NCBI GenBank assembly: GCA_029465975.1
Contig: CM055748.1
Coordinates: 14,208,627-14,272,626 of the forward strand
DNA: 64,000 nt
Source of the DNA: Dallia pectoralis
Lineage: Eukaryota; Chordata; Actinopteri; Esociformes; Umbridae
Direction: 5' to 3'
The notes beneath the pieces are model-generated. The model worked only from the letters and a program-made list of their open reading frames with translations. It was not told the DNA's origin and made no database searches. Positions 1-11,900 of this stretch are shown in pieces; the first letter of the stretch is position 1, and the number at the start of each line of letters is the position of its first letter. The position numbers and the translations under genes are program-made.

Positions 1-285
1 CAAAATAAATCTCAAAAGTGCTCATAACCAGAGGACATAACCAACAATAGAATGACATGCTTCCCTTGAATCTCCACTTGCCATCTTTCTTCCATACCAG
101 GTAATATTTTCTAGAAACCACAATGGTTGTCGGCATATGTATAGATGTCATCCAATGCCATCAATTCCAGTCACCGGTCACGACCAATCAGCTGAAAATC
201 GGCCAATTCCAGTTCCTGGGCGAGACAGGTCAGCTGACAACTAGCCTAGCCTATTCTGGTCACCGGCCGATTAATCAGTGAATCT

Positions 286-385
286 ATACGATAGGATCAA
301 TACGATAGGATCAATACGATAGGATCAATACGATAGGATCAATACGATAGGATCAATTCGATAGGATCAATACGATAGGAGAACA
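286..385. repeat. 14-bp tandem repeat (about 7 copies)
   Basis: The unit ATACGATAGGATCA is repeated head to tail with a single substitution in one copy (attcgat). Confidence 0.9.
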
Positions 386-460
386 CATCATTACTAGTCT
401 CCATTCTCACTGAAGAACCAACAGCAGAGTTGCCGATAATCAACAACTAAACTAAACGGA

Positions 461-728
461 CTGACTCATCTCAGGAACCCAGTTGTAATTCTTCAATCTG
501 ATTTCGAGGCTACAGATTAAACACAGACTGACTCATCTCAGGAATCCAGTTGTAATTCTTCAATCTGATTTCGAGGCTACAGATTAAACACAGACTGACT
601 CATCTCAGGAACCCAGTTGTAATTCTTCAATCTGATTTCGAGGCTTCAGATTAAACACAGACTGACTCATCTCAGGAACCCAGTTGTAATTCTTCAATCT
701 GATTCAGAGGCTACATATTAAACACACA
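461..728. repeat. 67-bp tandem repeat (4 copies)
   Basis: The unit starts CTGACTCATCTCAGGAA and recurs at 461, 528, 595 and 662, so the period is exactly 67. The fourth copy is slightly diverged (gattcagaggctacat). Confidence 0.9.
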
Positions 729-1675
729 GATTTAGTGCTGGATCATTTATAAAGCATAAATAATATTAACATTCAAAAAACGGGGCCGTTTTCCTGTCTT
801 GAACAGCACTAGTAAGTAACATCAAAATGTTCTGCCTTTAAGCAGTACATGATTCTGAAATGGCCGGGGATAGATGCTTACCTGTCTGGAAACAGAACCG
901 GGAGAGAAAGAAAGTGGGAAAGAAAGTGGGAGAGAAAGACAAGGAGTAGAGAAAAAGCTGAGCAGCAGAAATGTGCACGGGAGCCGCAATAAGCAGAGCA
1001 CTAACCAGCCAGCATTACAGAATCAGTTCCAGTATGGAGATAATGGCCCTGGGGCCTATCATTTATTCATGACCAGACCTCACTTTACTGACATGGAAAA
1101 GGAAGAAAGAGTGAGAGAGTGAGAGAGGAAGAGACTATATAATGGATGAGTGGGAGAACGAGGGTGAGTGAGCAGGAGAGTGAGACAGAAGCACATATGT
1201 CTTAACAGAATACCAGGACATCTTTACCTGAACAGACCACTAATCTGAGGGGAAACCAGACCACTGTCCCATAACTCCTTCTCCCTGAAGCAGCGCAGTG
1301 GGAGATACAACATGACACATCAGCTACCCTGTAGTCATTGTGGTACACAGGACAGCATCAACATGAGTCAGACTGCCACCTCTGATCTGATGACTGTATG
1401 ACTGTAATGGTTGATGTGTTAACTTAGGTATTACTGGAAATTAGCTAATCCAAAGTTACAGGAAACATGTGCATGTCCCAGCATCAATTTAAAATGCTTA
1501 TGGTCATGACCAGCGTGGGCTGTTTTAGAGGCAGAGAGAGGGTTTATGCTACTGGGCGATTGATACGCATCTAAACAAATTAAATAAGACTTGAGTCAGA
1601 ATAAAAAAAACAGCAAGTAGCCAACTGTATAGTATATGTGTTGCTATATGAATGTTACTTAGGCTCCACTCTAAC
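729..1675. other. Unassigned single-copy DNA
   Basis: No conserved reading frame, RNA gene or clear transposon terminus was seen. The 82-codon open frame on the plus strand (874-1122) is Lys/Glu/Arg-rich by composition and has no recognisable relatives. This could be gosr1 intron or downstream sequence. Confidence 0.4.
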
Positions 1676-4668
1676 CTATATATCTATCTCTATATATTCT
1701 GTGGGTCATACCCATAATCCTCTCTGTAACATATATATCTATCTCTATATATTCTGTGGGTCATACCCATAATCCTCTCTGTAACATATATATCTATCTC
1801 TATATATTCTGTGGGTCATACCCATAATCTTCTCTGTAACATATATATATATATCTCTATATATTCTGTGGGTCATACCCATAATCCTCTCTGTAACATA
1901 TATATATATCTCTATATATATCCTGTGGGTCATGCCCATAATCCTCTCTGTAACATATATATCTATCTCTATATATTCTGTGGGTCATACCCATAATCCT
2001 CTCTGTAACATATATATCTATCTCTATATATATCCTGTGGGTCATACCCATAATCCTCTCTGTAACATATATATCTATCTCTATATATATCTATATCCTG
2101 TGGGTCATGCCCATACTCTTCTCTGTAGAATATATATCTATCTCTATATATTCTGTAACATATATATATATCTCTATATATTCTGTGGGTCATACCCATA
2201 ATCCTCTCTGTAACATATATATCTATCTCTATATATATCCTGTGGGTCATACCCATAATCCTCTCTGTAACATATATATATATCTCTATATATTCTGTGG
2301 GTCATACCCATAATCCTCTCTGTAACATATATATATATCTCTATATATATTCTGTGGGTCATACCCATAATCCTCTCTGTAACATATATATATATCTCTA
2401 TATATCTCTCTGTAACATATATATATATCTCTATATATATCTGTGGGTCATACCCATAATCCTCTCTGTAACATATATATATATCTCTATATATTCTGTG
2501 GGTCATACCCATAATCCTCTCTGTAACATATATATATATCTCTATATATATCTAATCCTCTCTGTGGGTCATACCCATAATCCTCTCTGTAACATATATA
2601 TCTATCTCTATATATATCCTGTGGGTCATACCCATAATCCTCTCTGTAACATATATATCTATCTCTATATATATCTATATCTGTGGGTCATGCCCATACT
2701 CTTCTCTGTAGAATATATATCTATCTCTATATATTCTGTGGGTCATACCCATAATCCTCTCTGTAACATATATATATATCTCTATATATTCTGTGGGTCA
2801 TACCCATAATCCTCTCTGTAACATATATATATATCTCTATATATATCTGTGGGTCATGCCCATAATCCTCTCTGTAACATATATATATATCTATATATAT
2901 CCTGTGGGTCATACCCATAATCCTCTCTGTAACATATATATCTATCTCTATATATATCCTGTGGGTCATACCCATAATCCTCTCTGTAACATATATATAT
3001 ATATCTCTATATATATCCTGTGGGTCATACCCATAATCCTCTCTGTAACATATATATATATCTCTATATATTCTGTGGGTCATACCCATAATCCTCTCTG
3101 TAACATATATATCTATCTCTATATATATCCTGTGGGTCATACCCATAATCCTCTCTGTAACATATATATCTATCTCCTATATATATATATATCTATCTCT
3201 ATATATATCTATATCCTGTGGGTCATGCCCATACTCTTCTCTGTAGAATATATATCTATCTCTATATATTCTGTGGGTCATACCCATAATCTTCTCTGTA
3301 ACATATATATATATCTCTATATATTCTGTGGGTCATACCCATAATCCTCTCTGTAACATATATATCTATCTCTATATATATCCTGTGGGTCATACCCATA
3401 ATCCTCTCTGTAACATATATATCTATCTCTATATATATCTATATCCTGTGGGTCATGCCCATACTCTTCTCTGTAGAATATATATCTATCTCTATATATT
3501 CTGTGGGTCATACCCATAATCTTCTCTGTAACATATATATATATCTCTATATATTCTGTGGGTCATACCCATAATCCTCTCTGTAACATATATATCTATC
3601 TCTATATATATCCTGTGGGTCATGCCCATAATCCTCTCTAACATATATATCTATCTCTATATATATCTATATCCTGTGGGTCATGCCCATACTCTTCTCT
3701 GTAGAATATATATCTATCTCTATATATTCTGTGGGTCATACCCATAATCCTCTCTGTAACATATATATATATCTCTATATATTCTGTGGGTCATACCCAT
3801 AATCCTCTCTGTAACATATATATATATATCTCTATATATTCTGTGGGTCATACCCATAATCCTCTCTGTAACATATATATCTATCTCTATATATATCCTG
3901 TGGGTCATACCCATAATCCTCTCTGTAACATATATATCTATCTCTATATATATCCTGTGGGTCATGCCCATAATCCTCTCTGTAACATATATATATATAT
4001 CTATATATTCTGTGGGTCATACCCATAATCCTCTCTGTAACATATATATATATCTCTATATATTCTGTGGGTCATACCCATAATCCTCTCTGTAACATAT
4101 ATATATATCTCTATATATTCTGTGGGTCATACCCATAATCCTCTCTGTAACATATATATATATCTCTATATATTCTGTGGGTCATACCCATAATCCTCTC
4201 TGTAACATATATATCTATCTCTATATATATCCTGTGGGTCATGCCCATAATCCTCTCTGTAACATATATATCTATAAACATCCTGTGGGTCATGCCCATA
4301 ATCTTCTCTGTAGCATATATATCTATAAACATCCTGTAGGTCATGCCCATAATCTTCTCTGTAGCATATATATCTATAAACATCCTGTAGGTCATGCCCA
4401 TAATCTTCTCTGTAGCATATATATCTATAAACATCCTGTAGGTCATGCCCATAATCTTCTCTGTAGCATATATATCTATAAACATCCTGTGGGTCATGCC
4501 CATAATCTTCTCTGTAGCATATATATCTATAAACATCCTGTGGGTCATGCCCATTATCTTCTCTGTAGCATATATATCTATAAACATCCTGTAGGTCATG
4601 CCCATAATCTTCTCTGTAGCATATATATCTATAAACATCCTGTAGGTCATGCCCATAATCTTCTCTCA
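1676..4668. repeat. 55-60 bp AT-rich minisatellite with a palindromic core (about 52 copies)
   Basis: Each unit has a near-palindrome (GGGTCATACCC or GGGTCATGCCC), then ATAATCCTCTCTGTAACAT and an alternating AT tract (TATATATATATCTCTATA). The first copies have period 55; AT-tract length varies. At the right end (4260-4668) about eight units form a homogeneous sub-family of about 51 bp with TCTATAAACATCCTGTAGG. Open frames on both strands are by-products of the repeat. Confidence 0.93.
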
Positions 4669-5037
4669 GCTTTTTCAGCACATGCCAACGGAAACTGGAA
4701 CATTATAGCATTAATGAAAGTAATGACCACATCCTCTCTGGTCATCCCCGTCCCTCAGTCTAAAAAGGCTTAAAGCTTCCCAAGACTAGGTCTGCCTCCC
4801 GTAGTGTAATTAAAGGAGTAGTTCATCCAGTTTTATATATTTTTACACTATGAGTTTATAGTTGAAACACCAACATTTTTAACACATGATTTTTTTCATT
4901 ATTGAGTTGTTTGAAAGTAGGCGGCTGTAAAATGAATAAGTATAATAAGTATACACTAGTACCCACTGAAAAAACATCTTCCAGTCAAGACTAACCAGAC
5001 ACATGAATTGTGGATAATGTCTGTGCACCAAACTTGG
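4669..5037. other. Unassigned spacer
   Basis: AT-rich single-copy DNA between the minisatellite and a hAT-like element. Nothing recognisable was seen. Confidence 0.4.
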
Positions 5038-5045
5038 GTTGTTAT

Positions 5046-5775
5046 TAGGGGTGCATGATATTGACAAAATGTGATATTGCGATATTGATCATGAATATTG
5101 CAATATCGATATTCAATTCGATATTCTTAAATATATGTAAAAACACACAAGTTATGGGAAAATGCCTCAAAATAGATTAGTATATATATGAACAAAATCG
5201 ATTGTGGCGTTTGCACTCATCCTATAGTGGCTTGTGGTGGTGGTTTTTAAGATGGGAAAATAGGTTGCTTGTATTTCCTCTTGCCCGGTGTATCACCATA
5301 CCGCAGGTTTTGCAGAATAGGCTACAACAGATTGAGCGACATTAGTTTGCTTAAACTTTTCTTTAGCTTCTCTAACTCGCCTTTTCTCGCTTTGTCCGGG
5401 TGTCTCTATTTCTCTTCACTCACGTTGTCGGAGTCAACACATACGTCACGTGTTCCATAGGGTCTGTTCGTTTAGTGGACCTGTGCGCTCACACATGCGT
5501 CACGTGTAATGTGGGTCTGTTCGTTTAGTGGACCCGTTCGCTCACACTTGCATGTGACAAAGCAACTGGCAAATGAAACGTGATCATTATATATAGTTTT
5601 CATTTTCAAGCGTGCGCTTGAATCGAACACAACGAAGCCACACAGCCAATAGACGCGTCTCTTCACAAAATAAATGTATAAATAAATATCGCACTTCTTG
5701 CGACATTTTCGATATTAATATTGTGCAACTTGATATCGCAATAAAGGTATTGAGTCGATATATCGTGCACCCCTA
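5046..5775. mobile_element. Non-autonomous hAT-like element (730 bp) with 8-bp target duplication
   Basis: The ends TAGGGGTGCATGATAT and ATATATCGTGCACCCCTA are inverted repeats. The element is flanked by a perfect 8-bp direct repeat, GTTGTTAT, at 5038-5045 and 5776-5783, as expected for hAT transposition. The interior is rich in GATATTG/CAATATC runs and has a roughly 57-bp duplicated segment around 5460-5560. No transposase is present. Confidence 0.85.
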
Positions 5776-5914
5776 GTTGTTATAAAGAAACACTATTCCA
5801 ACATTGATGTACGGCACAGTGGAAGAAACATGGATGATGCAAGTGCCATCATTAGATAATGGAGGACAATTGTGAGTGAGTGGGGCAAACACACTTGACT
5901 GAATTAGCACAGAA

Positions 5915-6045
5915 ATGTAATGCAACAGGTGCATGATAACTAATCTACGTTGTTAGTATTCTAGCTACATAATGCGTTCTGTTGCCCACAACAATTCAAT
6001 AGCCTTGTAGAAACGGCAGTTAGAGATGATTTAGATGAAACTCAG
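5915..6045 (+). repeat. Left arm of a long inverted repeat
   Basis: From ATGTAATGCAACA to GAAACTCAGT this matches, in reverse complement, 8027-8180. The core CTGTTGCCCACAACAATTCA is identical. The right arm has a short extra duplicated segment (ctagactactagaatact). About 2 kb separates the arms. Confidence 0.85.
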
Positions 6046-6928
6046 TAATACAATGTTCTTGATAAGAAAACTGCAGAAACATTGAGAAAAACACATTCTG
6101 ACGTAGTATGATTTGGTTTAGAGCGTTTACAATAAGCTGATTCATAATGCATAGTCATCCATCCATAACATTATAGGCAGTATATATTATATTGAGTTAT
6201 TCATTTTGAAATTGTTCTCAAACAAAATAATAAATACCAGAACCGAAATAGGTAACGAGGCAACTGTGAAGAAATAGTTAACCATCCCTTTAAGGCTAGT
6301 TTTTTTTTTACTGACCAGAGGGCACGCGCGCGCACGCGCACACGCACACGCGCACACACGCACACACCCCCAAGCAGAGCTGCAAGCTGTGATTGAGAGG
6401 CTGAAGGAGGAAATGCCTCCCATTTGTTTGAGTGTCTAAACCCTATTTAGGTCATTACCTTGCAGGCAGTAACACATTTCATTCAGTCTTTCCACCATCA
6501 TCCTCTCAAGCTTTCCCTTCAATACCATGAACCCAAGTTAGGTAGGCTAAGAATATGCTTATAATTTGACTTCACTTCAGTTTCATGAAAAGTATTTATT
6601 ACAAATAATAATTTCTTACATCTACACACAATAGCCTATAACGACAACATGCTTTCAGAATTGTGTCAATCTTTTGAAATGTAATTGTACATACATTTAC
6701 AGACCATTATGTAGTTTTAGCAGCAGTTGACAGCAATCACAGCTTTGTGTCTGTGTGGAATGACATGCCCGGCTTTAAAAATCATTTTCCCCACTATTTC
6801 ATGGAGATCCTCTAAAGCTCAGGTTTAGGTTAACTTCAAGGACCTCTGTATTTTGCTCTGTTCATACTGACCAGTCGCTCGTCCCGGGCCACTGAAGCAT
6901 CCTAATAATGTGATGCTCGCTACAGCTT
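6046..6928. other. Interior of the inverted-repeat pair, no gene
   Basis: It holds an alternating purine-pyrimidine tract at 6324-6368 (CACGCGCGCGCACGCGCACA and on), a candidate Z-DNA former. Otherwise nothing was recognised. Confidence 0.4.
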
Positions 6929-7270
6929 GATTCACTGTGACCATGATATTAGCTAGTTAATACGTAGTACCTTTTAGTCACCACAGCTTCACTGTGACCA
7001 TGATATTAGCTAGTTAATATGTAGTGCCTTTTAGTCACCACAGATTCACTGTGACCATGATATTAGCTAGTTAATACGCAGTACCTTTTAGTCACCACAG
7101 ATTCACTGTGACCATGATATTAGCTAGTTAATACACAGTACCTTTTAGTCACCACAGCTTTACTGTGACAATGATATCAGCTAGTTAATACGCAGTACCT
7201 TTTAGTCACCGCAGATTCACTGTGACCATGATATTAGCTAGTTAATACACAGTACCTTTTTGTCACCACA
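6929..7270. repeat. 60-bp tandem repeat (about 6 copies)
   Basis: The unit has CACTGTGACCATGATATTAG followed by CTAGTTAATAC...AGTACCTTTTAGTCACCACAG in separate blocks. Copies differ by a few point changes. Confidence 0.9.
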
Positions 7271-8026
7271 GCACTTTGCAATCAGGTCTAGAAGTTTTTG
7301 GTGTCAATAGACCCATTCACCTTTTCCCTAAAGGTTTAAGTCCTGTATACTCCATGTCATATGGCTTTTACTCTCGAGTCACACAGTCTAGCTACTTTAT
7401 CATCTAGACCTGATAGACAGAGTAGTTTCTAGTTTCTAGCAGGTTCTCATCATTAGAAACTCTTAAGAGTCTAAACCTTGGTCAGTGACAACCTTGGCAA
7501 CCAAGATAAAATAACCCAAGAAGTATTTAGAGAAATGAAATTGTTGTTTTTAAGAAGTAAGTTGTGAAAAATGTTCCAAGAAAACATTATTTATTATTAA
7601 TTATTGGCCACCTAAAAACCAATAAAATAGACAAATTCCATTAGATTTCCATCAACGTTGAAAAGGCCAGAGAACACTCAAAGGAAATGAGATAAAACCT
7701 ATATAGCTAATATTGTATTATTAACTCAGCTAACCATTATTCCATTTGTTTCTTATTTCTTGGGAGCTGAAGAGCATTCATGCTACTTTTCTTCATGAAT
7801 TCAACATTAAATGTCACGGTTCAAATACTTTGTTTTTAGTGAATCAATAACATTGTGTTTAATGGATCAATAAAGATGTGATGGAACTTGAATTCCCTGG
7901 CCAGGCAGCAATCGGGCTCAGTCACTACTGACAACTTACATTATTTTCTACAGACAGACGTTTGGTACAGATCTAAGATCAGGTTTCCAAATAAACCAAC
8001 CAGCATCCTTTTCAAAAAAATTGACT
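7271..8026. other. Unassigned sequence
   Basis: No exon, RNA gene or transposon end was recognised on either strand. Confidence 0.35.
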
Positions 8027-8180
8027 GAGTTTAATCTAAATCATCTCTAACTGCCATTTCTACAAGACTATTGAATTGTTGTGGGCAACAGAACGCATTA
8101 GGCAGCTAGAATACTAACAGCTAGACTACTAGAATACTAACAACGTAGACTAGTAAAGTTATCATGTACATGTTGCATTG
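8027..8180 (-). repeat. Right arm of the long inverted repeat
   Basis: Reverse complement of 5915-6045 with a few substitutions and one insertion of about 16 bases. Could be the end of a foldback-type element; no target duplication was found. Confidence 0.85.
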
Positions 8181-8921
8181 CATTTAAGCACATCCAGAAA
8201 TGTACTGTACACTAGGCAGTACAGCATGATATCAATATGCTGTAAATTTATCTTATAGTAAATGTTCTGCACCGGTTGTTGTTTCCATGGGAAGTCTCGG
8301 CCAATAATGGCTGCATCAGCAGCAACTGAATAAATAAGTACAGGTCTTTAACACACAATCTCTACAGCATTTTGATTTGAGTGTATGCATATTAAGAGAT
8401 TTAACATCAGCGGTTGTAGACTGGCTATTATTAGGAAAGTCATAATGTACTGTAGTGCATTGCGTTTTCAATGTGTTCTCTGAGTGATAAATCAAAACAT
8501 CTTTCTAAAACCTATCGTTAAAAACCTTAGCAGCTACCAGCCATATTCAGAGGAAGAAATTGTAAATTTGCTTAGCAAGCAAATAGCACAGCAGGTCAAT
8601 CATATTAGAGTTATTCCAAATGTCTGTCTGGGACCCTCAGCATGACTTCTTCCAGTACTGCATAGTGCCGTCTGGCCTGCTCTGTAGACTGATGTTGGAC
8701 AAAAAATAGAGAAGTAACAAAAGTGATAACTGATACAGTTCAAAGAAATGGATGGGAACTTTGGAAATAGCAAAAACCCGTCCTCTTGGAATTGCCAAGA
8801 GGAAATACAAACCTGCGTAAAATAATGTCAGTATAATGTCAGAGTATAACTGGTTCTTTGTCTGTAGATAAGATTTGTTCGGTTTGAACACCTTTGTACA
8901 ATGTGAGCGTATCCATCTTAC
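8181..8921. other. gosr1 intron 6 start, nothing recognised
   Basis: Downstream of the exon 6 donor on the minus strand. The minus-strand frame stays open past the donor to 8637 but shows no family motif after LRN/K, so it is treated as intron read-through. Confidence 0.45.
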
Positions 8922-8996
8922 TTTCTCAGGTGTTCGTGCTCCTTCAGAAACAGTTCTGTTCTTCTGTTGTTCACCACTGAGCCACTCTTGTACGTC
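8922..8996 (-). CDS. gosr1: gosr1 exon 6
   Basis: 75 bp, acceptor actctccaacag, donor CTGAGAAA|gtaaga. It encodes TYKSGSVVNNRRTELFLKEH then EHLRN/K, aligning with KSGSGVNNRRTELFLKEHDH of other vertebrates. The next exon would begin the region before the SNARE motif; it is not visible to the left. Confidence 0.92.
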
Positions 8997-11900
8997 CTGT
9001 TGGAGAGTCAGTAAGAGAATTAGTTCCACACACGTCAACATAAAAATCACCTGTAACAAAAGGGCAAGTATAAAAAGCCAATGTTACATGCATCTCAAAT
9101 ATTTACTGCCAAATATACTCAGATAAGCCATGGTCTGAGAAAATCCAGCCTTTTTATTAAATAACATTGACTGATTTATTGCTGTATATATACATCTTTA
9201 CGACACACATGTCTGAAACAATCACTTTAAATTAGCTTTAGTGCAGCAGTTGGGGGTCCACTAATATTGTCTAGTTATCTACTGTGTACATTTCGGCTCC
9301 TGGCCTAAACTTGAAAAACGGCCTGAAGAATGCATGGGACAACTCAATTAGTTCCGACTTCTTTATTTACTTTAGTTTTGTTGGTTCCAGAAGCATTTGT
9401 CTGCTGACACTGGTCAGTACATGTTGCAAGAACAACTGATAGTAGTGGTAGTAGTAGAAGTAGTTTTAGAAGTATTACTAGTCTTTACTAGTAGTGGAAG
9501 TATTAGGTTGATAACCTTTAAAGAAAAATACACAAAAGGTTGTATGCATTATTATAAGAAAGAATAATACATCTCTTAGATTAAACATAATTCCATCATA
9601 GTCATTTCAACCACATTATCAAAAGCAATAATTTGACTACATTTAAGGAGACCTCTTCCCAACAAAATCAGTGAGCACAGAGCATTCACATACTAATTGA
9701 AACAATACATTTACAACACTGAGTACCAAACAACATTAAAATAAGGCAATTGGTCTTAAACATCAATACATTCAAAAGTCAATTTTCCTGCCGGTTGCGT
9801 CTCCAGTGTTCTCAAACGATGAGCCGAATGTATTTAGTGCATGTCTGATTGTCAATTAAAGGAGCTTTGAGCCATGCTTTGGCCCAAACATTCACCACCT
9901 GCTCTCACAAAGGTGCACCAGTTTAAAAGGTCCCTAAAGAAACACAGCCTCTTCATGGGTTCCACAAGTTGCCATTTTCTCGCCCCCTGCTGGTGGAAGC
10001 TGAATGGATGCATGAAGCTGAATGGATGCATGAAGCTGAATGGATGCATGCATATTGTTGTTCACTGTGACTTAACATTACAAATATTGAGCAAGTCTGT
10101 AATAATAGAAGTAATGAGTCCTTATATGAGATGTAAAGTCATTAGTAGATGTGTAAGTCTGTAATAATATAAGTCATGAGTCCTCATATAAGATGTAAAG
10201 TCATTAGTAGATGTGTAAGTCTGTAATAATATAAGTCATGAGTCCTTATATGAGATGTAAAGTCATTAGTAGATGTGTAAGTCTGTAATAATAGAAGTCA
10301 TGAGTTTTTAAGACACAAAAATATATAATTATTTCTATTCAAATATTGATTTACTGATACCCAAAGTGAGCTACATTACTAACAGGAAATAGATGTGTCA
10401 TTTGAAAGACAACTCCTGCAGCCATGTTGAGCTCTCTCACAGGCATAATCATTGAGTACTCACAGGCATAATCATTGAGTACTCACAGGCATAATCATTG
10501 AGTACTCACAGGCATAATCATTGAGTACTCACAGGCATAATCATTGAGTACTCACAGGCATAATCATTGAGTACTCACAGGCATAATCATTGAGTACTCA
10601 CAGGCATAATCATTGAGTACTCACAGGCATAATCATTGAGTACTCACAGGCATAATCATTGAGTACTCACACGTATGCGCTCCCGTTGAGTACTCACTAG
10701 AGGTGTTACGAGATCTTCCGAGATTAAAACGTGACGAGATTTCTCGTCGAGGTGAAAAGTTGTCTCGTGAGTTGCGATGTCAGCGTATATGGAACGCCAA
10801 GTGGCTGAAAACGTGACACACTTCAAGCGTTTCTTGTGGCTGAAAACATTTTACATTTACATTTGGCGCCTTTAGCAGACGCTCTTATCCAGAGCGACTT
10901 ACAATAAGTGCAGGCATTTCACATATAGCTAAAACACACATCAAACGGCAATAAGTACACACTGGGTGGGTGCAGGCGGAAGTGCTAGAGATAGAAGGGG
11001 TGCTAGGAGAGGAGGAATGGGTGATAATCGTAGAAGAATGATTCGGTAGTGAAGTTCCGAACAGTCGAGAGTTGTGGAGCTCCATTCATGGAGCTACTGG
11101 AGGTACAGTTTGAAGAGGAATGTTTTTAGACGTTTTTTGAAGATTGGTAGAGTCCGATGATCTGATCTCCAGAGTGGAGTTGTTCCACCATTGCGGGGCA
11201 AGCACGGAGAACAATTTAGACTGAGCAGATCGAGAGTTGCCCTCCCGTAGGGATGGCACTACCAAGAGGCCTGAGGTGGCAGAACGAAGTGCTCGCGTGG
11301 GTGTGTACGGCTTGATTAGTGACTGGATGTAGGAGGGGGCAGTTCCTCTTGCTGCCCCATAGGCTAGCACCATGGTTTTGTAGTGGATGCGTGCTTCGAC
11401 CGGGAGCCAGTGTAGTGTGCGGAACAGCTGAGTGACGTGGGAGAACTTTGGTAGATTGAAGATCAGGCGGGCTGCTGCATTTTGAATGAGTGGCAGGGGT
11501 TTGATGGCGCACACTGGGAGACCAGCCAGAAGGGAGTTGCAGTAGTCGAGACGGGAGATGATAAGTGCCTGGATCAGCAATTGTGCGGCTTCCTGCGTAA
11601 GATACGGCCTTACTTTCCGAATGTTGTAGAGCATGTACCTGCAAGACCGGGACACCGCCTTGATGTGTGCAGAAAATGAGAGGGAGTTGTCAAGGGTCAG
11701 GCCAAGGTCTTTCCCACATTGGGTAGCAGGGACTGTGACGTTGTCCACCGTAATGGACAGATCCTGGAGCGGGCAGGCTCTTCCTTTGAAGAAGAGCAGT
11801 TCAGTTTTACCTAGGTTGAGTTTCAGATGGTGTGCAGACATCCAGGCCGAGATGTCAGTCAGACATGCAGAGATACGGGATACCACCTGGGTTTCAGACT

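Noticed and set aside
874..1122. 82-codon plus-strand frame
   Set aside because: Composition-driven, no homologue recognised, no splice or promoter support.
1745..4773. Open frames with repeated GHTHNPLCNIYIYLYI peptides
   Set aside because: They exist on both strands and change with AT-tract length; this is a minisatellite, not a repeat protein.
8637..8921. Extension of gosr1 exon 6 frame to 8637
   Set aside because: The frame runs past a good donor (AAA|gtaaga) into sequence without resemblance to GS28.
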